Of a stretch of 64,000 nt of DNA, positions 31,327-40,511 are shown piece after piece. The notes beneath the pieces were generated by a model. The model saw nothing but the letters and a program-made list of their open reading frames with translations, was not told the origin of the DNA and made no database searches. Position 1 is the first letter of the stretch, and each line of letters opens with the position of its first letter. The position numbers and the translations under genes are program-made. This stretch comes from Pictodentalium vernedei (Eukaryota; Mollusca; Scaphopoda; Dentaliida; Dentaliidae), in NCBI GenBank assembly GCA_031216915.1, contig CM062297.1:176814356-176878355 (forward strand). Direction: 5' to 3'.

Positions 31327-32601
31327 ATGACAAATATACTAGATATAGCACAAAGCATAGCGAAAGATGAAAGTATTCAAGAATATGAGGTTCACGAATA
31401 CGAAACGGTAACCGGAACGAGTTTGAACAATGCGGGAGAGATAAGAATCAACGTCGAAACTCAAGATCTATTCGTACATCCTAGCGAGAGTTACATAGTG
31501 GTGCAGGGACGTCTCACCAAGAAAGATGGGAGCGACTACGCCGACGACTACACGGTCACTCTAGCCAATAATGGCATCATGCATCTATTCAGTAACATAA
31601 AATACATGCTATCCGGACAAGAGATAGAATCTGTTTTTCATCCCGGTCAGGCCACCATGATGTTCGGACTCTTGACGTATCCTGATGATTTTTCGAAATC
31701 CAGAGGACTTAATCAGTTGTGGGTGAAAGACACCGTAGGTCCTGCTAGCGCAGGCGCCACCACGATATTCGACTACGTCGTCAAGACGTCCAGACCTAAA
31801 GGAACGTTTTCGTTCAGGATACCTTTGAAACACATCTTCGGATTCGCGGATGATTACAACAAGGTCATGTACGGATTCAAACATAATCTGACGTTGATTC
31901 GAAAAGGAAACGATGACGCAATAGTGAGACTCACCGCGACCGATGCGGGTAAGATAACTCTACACAAGATATCGTGGTTCATTCCGCATGTGGAGCCTTC
32001 GCTCACGGAGAAAGGACATCTCTACAAGATCATAGATTCCAAGAGTAGATTACCCATGGGATTTAGAATGAGACAGTGCGACACGGCTAGCATTCCTCCC
32101 TCCACGAATCACTTCGATTGGAGATTGACAGTGAAATCCGCTTCCGAGAGACCGCGTTTCATCGTGGTTGCATTTCAGACCGATAGGGATGGGCCTCAGG
32201 AAAAGAATGCATCGCTGTTCGATCACTGCCATTTGAGAAACATGCAAGTGTTTCTGAACGCCACGAGATATCCAGCAATCGATTACAATGCATCGTTCGA
32301 CAAGAACGATTTCTGCAGACTTTACGGCAACGCCGCTGATTTTAGAAAGAAGTATCATGGTCTAGACGAATTGATGAGCAACCCCAACATATCTCCCGGC
32401 GAATACAAGTCGATGTATCCCATGTTCGTGTTCGACGTCAGTAAACAGAGTGAACAACTCAAGAGTAGCGTGTTAGACATTCAGATCAAGATGCAATTCG
32501 ATAGGAACGTGCCGAGAAAAACCGAAGCCTTCACCCTGGTCCTGTCGGACAGAGAATTACATTTCAAATCGGACGGAAATAAGATGTCGATCATTCGATG
32601 A
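31327..32601 (+). CDS. Major capsid protein (double jelly-roll type)
   Basis: This intact 424-residue frame has the hallmarks of the Polinton double-jelly-roll capsid family: LNNAGEIRINVETQDLFVHP, PSESYIVVQGRLTK, NNGIMHLFSNIKYMLSGQE, PLKHIFGFADDYNKV and a second barrel ending in LSDRELHFKSDG. It would form the hexons of an icosahedral particle. It follows the integrase by about 180 bp and precedes the TFIIS-like gene. Of the large structural genes on the plus strand this is the only one without a lesion. Confidence 0.82.
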   Translation: MTNILDIAQSIAKDESIQEYEVHEYETVTGTSLNNAGEIRINVETQDLFVHPSESYIVVQGRLTKKDGSDYADDYTVTLANNGIMHLFSNIKYMLSGQEIESVFHPGQATMMFGLLTYPDDFSKSRGLNQLWVKDTVGPASAGATTIFDYVVKTSRPKGTFSFRIPLKHIFGFADDYNKVMYGFKHNLTLIRKGNDDAIVRLTATDAGKITLHKISWFIPHVEPSLTEKGHLYKIIDSKSRLPMGFRMRQCDTASIPPSTNHFDWRLTVKSASERPRFIVVAFQTDRDGPQEKNASLFDHCHLRNMQVFLNATRYPAIDYNASFDKNDFCRLYGNAADFRKKYHGLDELMSNPNISPGEYKSMYPMFVFDVSKQSEQLKSSVLDIQIKMQFDRNVPRKTEAFTLVLSDRELHFKSDGNKMSIIR

Positions 32602-32685
32602 GAGACGAGTGTGTGAAAAAAAAATTAATAAACATTAAAAATGTGGATGTAAGATTAATTAAAAAACCAAAATCTCGAAAACAAA

Positions 32686-33012
32686 ATGAATGTTTCTGAC
32701 ACGAAAACAACAAATCATCACTACGACGTTAAAATGAAATACTTGGAAAAATGGATTCAAATTGAATATGAAGAACGTAACACAAAAAAAGGATGGAATA
32801 GTTGTGATTTTGACGAATATCATTTAAAAGAAAAAGAAGAGTTTGATCTCATAAGATCTAACGAAGAAATTATAAAAAATACAATTTTAAAATGTCGCAA
32901 ATGTAAGAAACATCAAATAAAAATTGAATCTCAACAAACTAGATCTGGTGATGAACCAACAACCGTATTCGCAAAGTGTATAAATTGTAATCATAAATGG
33001 ATAGAAAATTAA
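32686..33012 (+). CDS. TFIIS-like zinc-ribbon protein
   Basis: This intact 108-residue frame ends in a TFIIS domain III-type zinc ribbon: CRKC at residues 70-73, the acidic hairpin QTRSGDEPTT at 84-93, and CINCNHKW at 98-105. In TFIIS and archaeal TFS the Asp-Glu of the RSxDE hairpin reaches into RNA polymerase to trigger transcript cleavage. Both acids are kept here. The N-terminal 69 residues are helical and charged. It is the last rightward gene before the convergent hairpin. A factor that frees stalled RNA polymerase on the element's AT-rich, hairpin-containing DNA is an attractive but untested role. Confidence 0.8.
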   Translation: MNVSDTKTTNHHYDVKMKYLEKWIQIEYEERNTKKGWNSCDFDEYHLKEKEEFDLIRSNEEIIKNTILKCRKCKKHQIKIESQQTRSGDEPTTVFAKCINCNHKWIEN

Positions 33013-33026
33013 AAAAAAAAAAATAA

Positions 33027-33083
33027 ATAAAAGTAATGAAATCTAGAGAGATTGAACATCTCTCTAGATCACATTACTTTTAT
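33027..33083. terminator. 25-bp hairpin between convergent genes (element B, first)
   Basis: Arms 33027-33051 and 33059-33083 pair with two mismatches around a 7-nt loop. The core is AAGTAATGAAATCTAGAGAG, almost the same as the hairpin at 2965-3023 in element A although the adjoining genes are unrelated. A- and T-runs flank it. It separates the TFIIS-like gene (ends 33012) from the gene ending at 33146. Confidence 0.6.
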
Positions 33084-33145
33084 TTTTTTTTTTTTTTTTA
33101 TAAATCACACATTATTATTTTTTTAATTCATTATTTTCCACGCGT

Positions 33146-33394
33146 TCACTGTTTGTTCAAAGGATCTAGTTTGATCAGTAGACTCACCACAGAAGTGGTG
33201 GCTTCAGGATTATTGGTTTTCATGACGAAATTAATCCTGTCTCCGGCGTTCACTTTGAGAGGCATGCCGAATGTGCTAACATTCGTGTGTTGATTCTCAG
33301 TCTTTTTGACGCTGTATCTCTTATCGCTCTCCACACCATTCACCATGGGATTGACGACCGCTCTGTTATTCAAATCCGAGGAAGCCAGACTCAT
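33146..33394 (-). CDS. Small beta-rich protein downstream of the fibre gene
   Basis: This 82-residue frame starts MSLASSDLNNRAVVN and ends SLLIKLDPLNKQ, with alternating hydrophobic residues that suggest beta strands. Its ATG (33394) directly follows a TGA (33397-33395) that would end the fibre gene in one frame. It could be a separate head or knob protein or the detached C-terminus of the fibre. Not recognised otherwise. Confidence 0.45.
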   Translation of the reverse strand: MSLASSDLNNRAVVNPMVNGVESDKRYSVKKTENQHTNVSTFGMPLKVNAGDRINFVMKTNNPEATTSVVSLLIKLDPLNKQ

Positions 33395-33404
33395 TCAAAG
33401 GATT

Positions 33405-34412
33405 TCACCTCCCAACGGCAAGGGATATCCCACCTGACCGTGTTTTGATCCGCTTCTTCCATCTCCGAAAGACCATCAGGGTGCAGGCGTCCGTCATGTG
33501 CACGGGTTCCGGTAGATTCGTGAGCGCGTGTCCACCCATGTCTAGTTTACCTTCCATGATGTCACCCTTTCTCCAGACCGAGTTGTCGTCCACGTACTTC
33601 CTGCTTACCACGCTGGAATCGAATTCGGGATCATGATCGAGACCGAATAAATTGTGACCGTTCATGTTGATGCCACCCTCCATGGTTCCACCAGATTCTT
33701 TGTTCAGGTAGAGATCGTCCACTTGCGATTCTAGGTATTCTTGCGATTGTATCACGGAAGAATCTACATAGCCCTTGTTGACCACGGTTGAGTCCGCATC
33801 TGTGTTGTCGATCTTCGACAGATTCAATATCTTGTGGAATCCCGCATTCAGATCCGATTTCATTTCTCGTCCGTCAGACTTTCTCTGTTCCAGATCTATG
33901 TAGTGTTTGGTCGCCATGTCCTTGGGATTTGTGGGAGCGGCCACATTCGTTATCTTGTAAGAATTGGCGTTCAATTCCGAGTGCATCGTTTTTGTAACAT
34001 ATTTTTTTCTCAGGTGTTCACTGAATCTCGCATGAGAGTTGTCTGCGTATTTCTTGGTCGCGGCATCGGTGGAATCTACGGCATTCGCAACGTTCACCAA
34101 ACATTTGGATTTCAGATCCAGATCGTCAGTCATGGTTTTATCCACGTAATTATCAAGCAGGATTCGTTCAAAATCGGCGTTCCCCCTGTCGACGTATTTT
34201 TTAGTCGCAGCATCTGCGAGATCTATCAGCTCAGGAAGGTTGTAGAGCTTCTTGTCGTTCATGTTCAAGGGTTCTTGTCGAGGTTCGTATCTCCGAATGT
34301 AATGCTCGTCCAAGTTGGCAACGTCGTAACCATCGTCGACTTCGAACGTCTTCCTCTTCTTTCTCGGGTTGACTTTTTTGTCGTCACTTTTACCAAATTT
34401 ATCGACTGGCAT
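33405..34412 (-). pseudogene. Fibre-like repeat protein, probably frameshifted at its end
   Basis: This 335-codon frame begins MPVDKFGKSDDKKVN and contains about six repeats of the pattern LN...I.N...PT..TDAATKKYVD (variants DAATKKYVD, DAATKKYAD, DMATKHYID, SVVSRKYVD). Such repeats form trimeric beta shafts in phage tail fibres and occur in Polinton proteins. A receptor-binding spike is therefore inferred. The last 25 codons, after TDACTLM, turn basic and unlike the repeats, which points to a frameshift near 33465. In the alternative frame the protein would end at TGA 33397-33395, right before the next ATG. Confidence 0.72.
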
Positions 34413-34573
34413 GTTTTTGTAAGGATTTTTTTTTTGTTTTTAGAAAAAATGTGTTCAAAACGCAGTTTATTAAAAATGAACTATGTTATTTTATTTTTCG
34501 TTTTTTATTCGATTAAAATTTTTTTTAAATAATTTTTTATCTTTATATATACTCTAAAAAAAAAAATCTCTCT
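34413..34573. promoter_or_regulatory. Short T-rich spacer between protease and fibre genes
   Basis: This AT-rich spacer is the leader of the fibre gene on the minus strand. A-rich leaders of this kind precede nearly every gene of both elements; no conserved motif beyond A-richness was recognised. Confidence 0.25.
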
Positions 34574-35008
34574 CTAATGTAAGTCATTGAGAATGTCTTG
34601 AAATTCATCTCCATCAGACCATCTCTTGAGAACGTAGAGACACAGGTGACCGCAAAACACTTGATCTGGTGATTGCACTTGATCCGTGTTGTAAAGAACC
34701 ATCGATTTGTTGAAATAGTTCTTTATTTCTTTCGGCAGCGAGATTCCGTAGCTGTCAAAATAATAATTCTTCTTCTTCCCGTTCTTGAACCATGCCACCC
34801 AGTGAGTGCCTTCACCCGATGAATCGTCTAGATTTAAAATTCCACATTCCGATTGTCGAGGTCTTCTCTTCGGCAAGGCATCTCTGGAAAACACACCTAG
34901 AAAATCTTCGATTTTCAAATCTTTTGCCACATTCAACAGATCGATGTTGGATAGGGCTTCGTTGGGTAAGACGACACCTTCTACGGATATCTTTATTTTC
35001 TTATTCAT
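34574..35008 (-). CDS. Adenain-like cysteine protease
   Basis: This intact 144-residue frame encodes the Ulp1/adenain-fold virion maturation protease. The catalytic set is visible: His69 in GTHWVAWF, Asp85 in YYFDSYG, Gln112 in DQVQSPDQ and Cys123 in CGHLCLYVL. It is shorter than adenovirus protease but in the normal Polinton range. Candidate substrates with GG-type sites (MKGG, VQGG, LMGG) are encoded in the same element at 38943-39554 and 41443-41826. It lies between the fibre and polymerase genes on the same strand. Confidence 0.9.
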   Translation of the reverse strand: MNKKIKISVEGVVLPNEALSNIDLLNVAKDLKIEDFLGVFSRDALPKRRPRQSECGILNLDDSSGEGTHWVAWFKNGKKKNYYFDSYGISLPKEIKNYFNKSMVLYNTDQVQSPDQVFCGHLCLYVLKRWSDGDEFQDILNDLH

Positions 35009-35077
35009 AAATAAGTATATATATTTTTTTATTTATTTTATTATAAATCACTAAAAATGACGTTATTTTTTTTTCTT

Positions 35078-36721
35078 CTATTTTTTTCTTTTTCTTTTTA
35101 AACTAACCTTCTCGATATCACTATCCATTTCTATAATTTTGCGTTCATCTAATTCTTCTTGATTTTCTGGAATCCTATCATCCGCAATCGTATCTGGAAT
35201 CTTATCATCTGCAAGCGCATCTACAATCCAATCATCCCCATTCATGTCGTCTAAAATTAGATCCAAAGTCCAATGTCCGAGTGCCAAAGTGCTTATTTTA
35301 TCATCTAACACGAATCTCTTGTCGTCGTCGGCCGTCAGCGAAATCTTGTTGACTATTTCGGTATACAAGTCGTGATTTTCGCTTCGAATCGATTTCATAG
35401 TCTTATACACCGGACCACTTCCTAACAGACAATCTTTATACTCTTGGAAAGAAATGTTTTTCTTCACCATGCATGCTTTAACTCCTTTGCACTTCTTGAT
35501 CTCTTCATCATCTTCTAGACGATAAGCATACAGTTTGTGTCTCAAGCCCACGAATTCGACGATCTGTTTACCGCCGCTCTCGTCCTTAAATTTACCCAAC
35601 ACCTTCTTGTTGTCGTTTGATTGAATGTTGGACAGGTGATCGACGGGATAATTGCTCGTGTCGAACAACTCGGCCACGTCCGGAGATATATCTCGGTAGA
35701 CGTCTTTCATCTCTATCTCGTAAACTAAACTGTCCGTGTTGGTGAACAGTAGTTTGGCTTTGTCGCCAAATTTTCGTTTGACGTAATCGTAGTGAAATTC
35801 GTACATCAATCGCTTGCTGACATCTAAGATGATCGGTCCGAGATAATACGGTTTGTCGAACTTCAGGTGCGTCTTTTGCATGTGAACGGCCACTTTATTT
35901 TCGCCGAATATGGTTCAGTGTTTGTAATTGGGTTTCGCCACTAATTTTTTAGCTCTTTTCTCAGATGTGACGAATCGAACGTTGGTTCTCTTCCTGATGT
36001 TTTCCATCAATTTGCCGTACACGCAGTTGTTCATGAGTTTGAAGAAATCTTTTTCAAAATCGTTCTTGGCTCGAGTTCTGAGATTCGTGTTGAGATCGAT
36101 GTATTTTTTCATCCAAGGCTCTTCGTCAAATCGAATGATGCGATGTATGTCGACTAATTTCATCCCGTAATCGACGTACTGTTTCAAATTCTCACTGTTG
36201 ACGACGTAGTTACGTTTGTTAAATAAATTGGGAATGAGTTTTTCCTCGTCTCCTTCGTTCGGTTCCATTCGTTCGGGAGCCAGCGGATAATCGTTGTGTG
36301 GACCGTGTAATTCTTCCGGATAGTTCAAATCGACTTCTAAAATGCAAGGATAGTCTCTCCATTTTTGCATCTCTTCCGGTTCCTTCACCCATTCGAAATT
36401 TCCAATCGGTAAAGGATGACTCATAGCCCAACCGTACAGATTATTGGCGTCCCAATACTGTATGTATTTAGTCAACCGTTTCGAATCGAAACCTTCTTTC
36501 ATGTAGGGATTGTTAGCTTCAGAATGTCTGTGGGAGATCATCGAGTCGCCACCTCTCGCAGCCCTTTCGAACATGAGTAACATGTCCACGTCGGATAATA
36601 ATTCCAATTGGACTTCGGTGGTCTTCAACAGAGCGTCCCACGCCAGACCGGGTGCAGTGAAATACCAAGCAGCATCCAGATCATAATTTCGATGACAGAC
36701 GTCTCGAAAATTTTCGAACAC
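35078..36721 (-). pseudogene. Protein-primed DNA polymerase B, C-terminal part only
   Basis: Two in-register frames (36721-35915 and 35893-35078) are separated by an in-frame TGA at 35917-35915. Polymerase motifs are present in order: motif A in YWDANNLYGWAM, motif B in KLMNNCVYGKLMENI, and motif C, which reads FTNTDSLVYEI. The first Asp of the usual DTDS is Asn here, a change expected to remove catalysis. The sequence starts at MFENFRDV in mid-protein: at 36721/36722 it is joined to a fragment of another gene, so the exonuclease and N-terminal parts retained in element A are missing. Confidence 0.88.
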
Positions 36722-37156
36722 TCTGACACAGAGCGACGGGATCGCTCGGAAGAAAAGTAGCGGTTTTCACCCCTTTGCCGGTCACCGATTCGACGAACTT
36801 CTTGTTCATCTCCCATATGGGTTTCACCACTTTCGTCCACTTGTAACCTCTGTTAGCTTTGGGTCTCGTCTCTTTGGCATCGTTATTTCTCTTCATGGCG
36901 TGAGTCTGAACTAGAATGTCGCCGTAATTGTCGAAATCCTGTTCCGTGTAATCTCCAGGCTTATCGTAAAGGAGCAATCTCCGCAGACCATCAGTTACTT
37001 CATATTTATTCGAACTCACGATCAATTCATCATCGTCCATTTCCACTTCCGTATCACCTACAAACGTTCTCCCCTGAGAATCCTTATAAATTCCATACGA
37101 CTGATCTCTCTTACCGCCATCATCATCGGACGATGCGATGCAACTAGTGGTGATAA
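36722..37156 (-). pseudogene. Duplicated fragment of the conserved 302-residue gene
   Basis: 36722-37156 is nearly identical to 42127-42560, an internal piece of the gene at 41982-42890 (DDDELIV, GDYTEQDFDN, RGYKWTKVV). It replaced the 5' half of the polymerase gene, with sharp joins at both ends (CGAACA|CTCTGACA at 36720 and GGTGATA|AAAAAA at 37156). The fragment has no start or stop of its own. Confidence 0.88.
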
Positions 37157-37251
37157 AAAAAAAAAAAGTTAAATTTTAAATTCAATTTTTTTAATACAAA
37201 ATTTAAAATAAACATTATTTGTAAGAATTCATAAAAAACAAATAATCGATC
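37157..37251. promoter_or_regulatory. Leader copy upstream of a small plus-strand gene
   Basis: The segment repeats the leader seen at 2400-2482 and 37860-37946, including ATTATTTGYAAGAATTC and AAATAATCRATCATGA. It is conserved among all three copies of the small gene. Confidence 0.4.
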
Positions 37252-37701
37252 ATGACAACAACACCTAAAAGATGTGAATTGAAATTGAAACGAGACGAAA
37301 GGTATGAGAAATCCAGTTTTAATATCTATACATTACAACCACACGATTCCATCGAATTTAATGAGGTTGAGATGGTGGACTTAGAGCGCTACTACCACAA
37401 ATATCGAATGTGTTTGAAAGTGGATGAAGCCGCACTCGATTTGTTTTACGAGTACCAAAGCGAAATGTTGATTAATATCATCGTCGCCGAAGACAGAGAA
37501 TTTGACAGGGGTGATTTATTGTTGTCCTATGGAGGTTACATATATCCAATAATCTCACCCAAACTTGTGAAGAAATCGGGTGGTGAGAGCGCATTCGCCT
37601 ATTAAAAAAAACTCAAAAGAGTAAAGATGAACATTCACACCATTTTCGTATGTGGAGAAATGATGAATGTCAACTTGCTAATAACGGACTTGGAAATATA
37701 A
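37252..37701 (+). pseudogene. Small Polinton protein of unknown function, copy B1 (nonsense-broken)
   Basis: The frame from ATG 37252 to TAA 37699-37701 spans 149 codons but is interrupted by TAA at 37603-37605. It is more diverged than copies A and B2 (for example MVDLERYYHKYRMCLKVDEA in place of the usual central segment). It retains the PKRCELKLKR start and the LITDLEI end. The lesion differs from that of copy A, so the copies decayed independently. Confidence 0.6.
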
Positions 37702-37946
37702 ACAATAGAGAGATTGAAATTAAAAAATTTAACTTTTTATATATATAAAAAGAAAAAAAAACTTTTACTAAAAAAATTTTACATTAAAGAAAATTAAAAA
37801 TTAAAAAAACAACTTTTTTATATATATATATAAAGAACAAAAAAAAAATAACAAACTTTTTTTAACAAATTATTATTTAAATACAAAATTTAAAATATAC
37901 ATTATTTGCAAGAATTCGTAAAAACAAGAAAAACAAATAATCAATC
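37702..37946. promoter_or_regulatory. AT-rich spacer between duplicated small genes
   Basis: The spacer duplicates the leader of copy A (2270-2482), including the TTTTTATATATATA tract and the ATTATTTGCAAGAATTC segment. No gene is seen. Confidence 0.35.
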
Positions 37947-38396
37947 ATGAAGACAACAACACCTAAAAGATGCGAATTGAAATTGAAACGAGTCGAAACC
38001 TATAAGAAATTCGGTCATAAAATCTATAGATTACAACGACACGATCCCATCGAATTGAACGATGTCGAGACGAAGGGCTTAGAGCACAAATATGAGAAAT
38101 ATAAGATGCCTCTGAAATTGAACGAAGCCACGCTCGATTTGATTTACGAGTACCAAAGCGATCTGCAGAACATCGTCATAGCCGAAGATAGAGAATTCGA
38201 CAAGGACAATTTGTCGTTGCCCTATGGAAATTACATACTTCCAAACATCTCATTCGAACTCGTGAAGAAATTGGGTGGTGAGAGCGAGTTGACCGATGTA
38301 AAAAAACTCAAAAGAGTAAAGATAAACATTCAACACGTTTTCGAAAAAGGAGAAGACACGAGCGTCAACATGCTAATAATGGACTTGGAAATATAA
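37947..38396 (+). CDS. Small Polinton protein of unknown function, copy B2 (intact)
   Basis: This is an intact 149-residue frame, the only undamaged member of the family. It has a basic N-terminus (TPKRCELKLKRVE), an acidic middle, a short Tyr-rich segment (SLPYGNYILPNISFELVKK) and the ending TSVNMLIMDLEI. There is no membrane segment. It is plus-strand among minus-strand genes and ends 43 bp before a degraded copy of the convergent hairpin. Family and function are unknown to me. Confidence 0.62.
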   Translation: MKTTTPKRCELKLKRVETYKKFGHKIYRLQRHDPIELNDVETKGLEHKYEKYKMPLKLNEATLDLIYEYQSDLQNIVIAEDREFDKDNLSLPYGNYILPNISFELVKKLGGESELTDVKKLKRVKINIQHVFEKGEDTSVNMLIMDLEI

Positions 38397-38439
38397 ACAA
38401 TAGAGTGATTGATTTTTAGCGAAGAAAAAATGAAAAAAA

Positions 38440-38483
38440 AAAAAGTAATGAGATCATCTTTAGATTTGATTTACTTTTTTTTT
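38440..38483. terminator. Degraded convergent hairpin (element B, second)
   Basis: AAAGTAATGAGATCATCTTT and AGATTTGATTTACTTTTTTT form an imperfect version of the hairpin at 2965-3023, shortened by loss of part of the stem. It separates the small plus-strand gene (ends 38396) from the basic minus-strand gene. Confidence 0.5.
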
Positions 38484-38499
38484 TTTTTTTGTTTTTTGT

Positions 38500-38885
38500 T
38501 TTCCTTCTTCTTCACTATCATCATAATATATTATAATAACGTTTCCTTTTCTCTCAAATTTCAGCGTCGATTCTTCTTCTTTTTCTTTTTTTCTTTTTCT
38601 TTGTGATGTGATACGTTTATGGTAACATTTTTGTTTATCTGAATCATAATTATGAACGAATGTTGTGCATCTCTTGGTAACACTCGCTTCAGAAGGTAGT
38701 GGTGACCGTGGAAAGCATCATCTCATTCTCAACCGTATATCCCGCGCTTTATCTATCTCTTTCCTTAGATATCCATCATTAGCATCTAACCATTTTTTTA
38801 TTTCTTCGCTCTCTGGCTCGTGATGTTCGTCATTATCGTCAAATTCATCCAGGTGATAAATTTGTTTCTCCACCTTTTCACCCAT
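38500..38885 (-). pseudogene. Small basic Polinton protein of unknown function, copy B
   Basis: From ATG 38885-38883 a 55-codon frame (start MGEKVEKQIYHLDE) ends at TGA 38720-38718. The same frame reopens with CFPRSPLPSEASVTKRC and runs lysine-rich toward the hairpin. It corresponds to 3055-3436 in element A (LDANDGYLRKE, CTTFVHNYDSDKQ and KGNVIIIY shared). Function unknown. Confidence 0.55.
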
Positions 38886-38942
38886 TTTAAATATATTATT
38901 TTATACTTTCTATGATTTTATATATTTTATATAATTTTATAT

Positions 38943-39554
38943 TTATAATAACATATTCAAAATCGGTATGTTCTTAAATGGCGAATTCTCACCGAGCAAC
39001 AAACCCTTGCCGTATCGCTTGACGTTCCGTCCACTCTTCAGATAGAGACCGTTTCCTCTCAGAGAGTTGCCACCTCTAACGGGTTCTAGATACAATCCTT
39101 TACCGCTGTCGTCCACGTGGATGCGACACACGGCTCCTCCCTTCTTCAAAAACAGTCCGTCGCCACCCATTAATTTCTCAACTCCCGAACTCGCGAGTCC
39201 CGTGAGAGCTCCCACGCCGAGAGTCTTTCCAAGAAAGGGTAGCGCCTTTGCGGCGAAGGGTAATGCTTTTGCGGCGATTCCTGCCAATAGCGGTAGGAAA
39301 CCGCCTTTCATTCTCAAATTGTATCTCAATTGAGCGGGACTCAATCTCACCGCCAACCCTCTTCCATCGCGAATCGCTTTCTCCATCCTTTTGATTTGAC
39401 TTCTGGTCCAGGCGATCGAATCCTGTCCGCCTCTCGTCAGATCTTCGTGAGTGAATTTGAATCTCACCACCTCGCCTCGAGTTCTTAATGCTCTCTCAAG
39501 TTTCTTCCTCTGTCCTGCGGATATGTTCACGTTTTTAACCATGTATTGTGTCAT
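38943..39554 (-). CDS. Polinton virion-type protein with hydrophobic centre (pVI/pX-like candidate), copy B
   Basis: This intact 203-residue frame is about 90% identical to 3498-4112. It has a basic N-terminal third, MKGGFLPLLAGIAAK marking the border of the hydrophobic centre, SSGVEKLMGGDG after it, and the conserved ending NSPFKNIPIL. MKGG and LMGGDG are plausible adenain-type sites. It may be a capsid-internal, protease-activated membrane-active protein, by analogy with adenovirus pVI. That function is inferred only. Confidence 0.7.
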   Translation of the reverse strand: MTQYMVKNVNISAGQRKKLERALRTRGEVVRFKFTHEDLTRGGQDSIAWTRSQIKRMEKAIRDGRGLAVRLSPAQLRYNLRMKGGFLPLLAGIAAKALPFAAKALPFLGKTLGVGALTGLASSGVEKLMGGDGLFLKKGGAVCRIHVDDSGKGLYLEPVRGGNSLRGNGLYLKSGRNVKRYGKGLLLGENSPFKNIPILNMLL

Positions 39555-39694
39555 AATTCTGTTTGTTTTTTAAATATATTTACTTCAATTGTTTCTTGCT
39601 TAATAAATATATTAAAATAATTTTGTACAAATTAATATTACCGTTTATTTTATTTTTGTTATCTATATATATAATATTTTTTTTTTTTTTGCTT

Positions 39695-40450
39695 TTATGT
39701 TTCTCTTATGTGAAATCGTATCGTCACTCTCTCTCCGCGAAGATCTAACAGTTCACCATTTTGATCCGTCAACGTGGTTTTGAGACTATACAACGTGTCT
39801 AAAATCACTGGTAGATAAACTAAATTTCGAGGTCGCTCCACGATCTTATAACCCGGCGACACGTTTGGAAAGAAGGAATAGATCGTCGGCTGAGCGCTAC
39901 CATTCACGTAGCTTCCGGCAATCACGTCCACGTTCACCAGAATGCTATTGACAGCGAGAATGTTGACCGTATTTTCAGATGCCGCGTGGCCTTGATACAT
40001 CTTTCGATCGAATCCCAACATCTTGCCTATAGAATCGTCCGTGTTGAAATCCACACGAAAATTATCTTCCAAATCCAACATCGTCTGTAAGGTATTAGGA
40101 TTGGGAGCGAGTCTGATCTTGTTGCTTCCCTTTCCATTCGTCTTCATTCACGTCTGAATGTAATGGTTCAAATCGTCTATGTCGTAACTCCCTTTGGGAA
40201 TTCGAATCTCCAACCAATCCACTCCGTCGGAATACTTGAACGAGTTATTCTTTTCGGTGATGTTGGGAAAGGAATAATAAGTCTCCAGATTCACCAACGC
40301 CATCTCGTAACTTTTCTCTCTATTCAATTCGATGGAAGGTTCGAATTTCGTAGCGAATCGAGTCGAATCGCCACTCACCACGATTTGAATGGATTGTTTA
40401 GCAGCCGTATTCTCGGCTATCCGTTCTAACAATTCTCCATGTTCGAACAT
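39695..40450 (-). pseudogene. Minor capsid (penton-type) protein, copy B, split by the same in-frame TGA
   Basis: Frames 40450-40148 and 40147-39695 are in register and separated by TGA 40150-40148, directly followed by ATG. This is the same position as the TGA in element A, although the two copies differ at many other sites. Segments ALVNLETYYSFPNI, GSYDIDDLNHYI, GSYVNGSAQPTIYSFFP and GERVTIRFHI identify the single-jelly-roll minor capsid family. Apart from the TGA the gene is undamaged in both elements. Confidence 0.72.
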
Positions 40451-40511
40451 TATATTTTAATTTTATTTTTTTTTTTATTCAAAACTAATTATTAGAAGAT
40501 TTATTATTTTT

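Noticed and set aside
33834-34532. 232-codon plus-strand frame opposite the fibre gene
   Set aside because: It is antisense to the repeated fibre gene and shows no family features.
943-40150. Alternative genetic code with TGA as a sense codon
   Set aside because: The stops coexist with frameshifts and TAA/TAG lesions and the element uses TGA as normal terminator next to ATG in places; decay by deamination is simpler.
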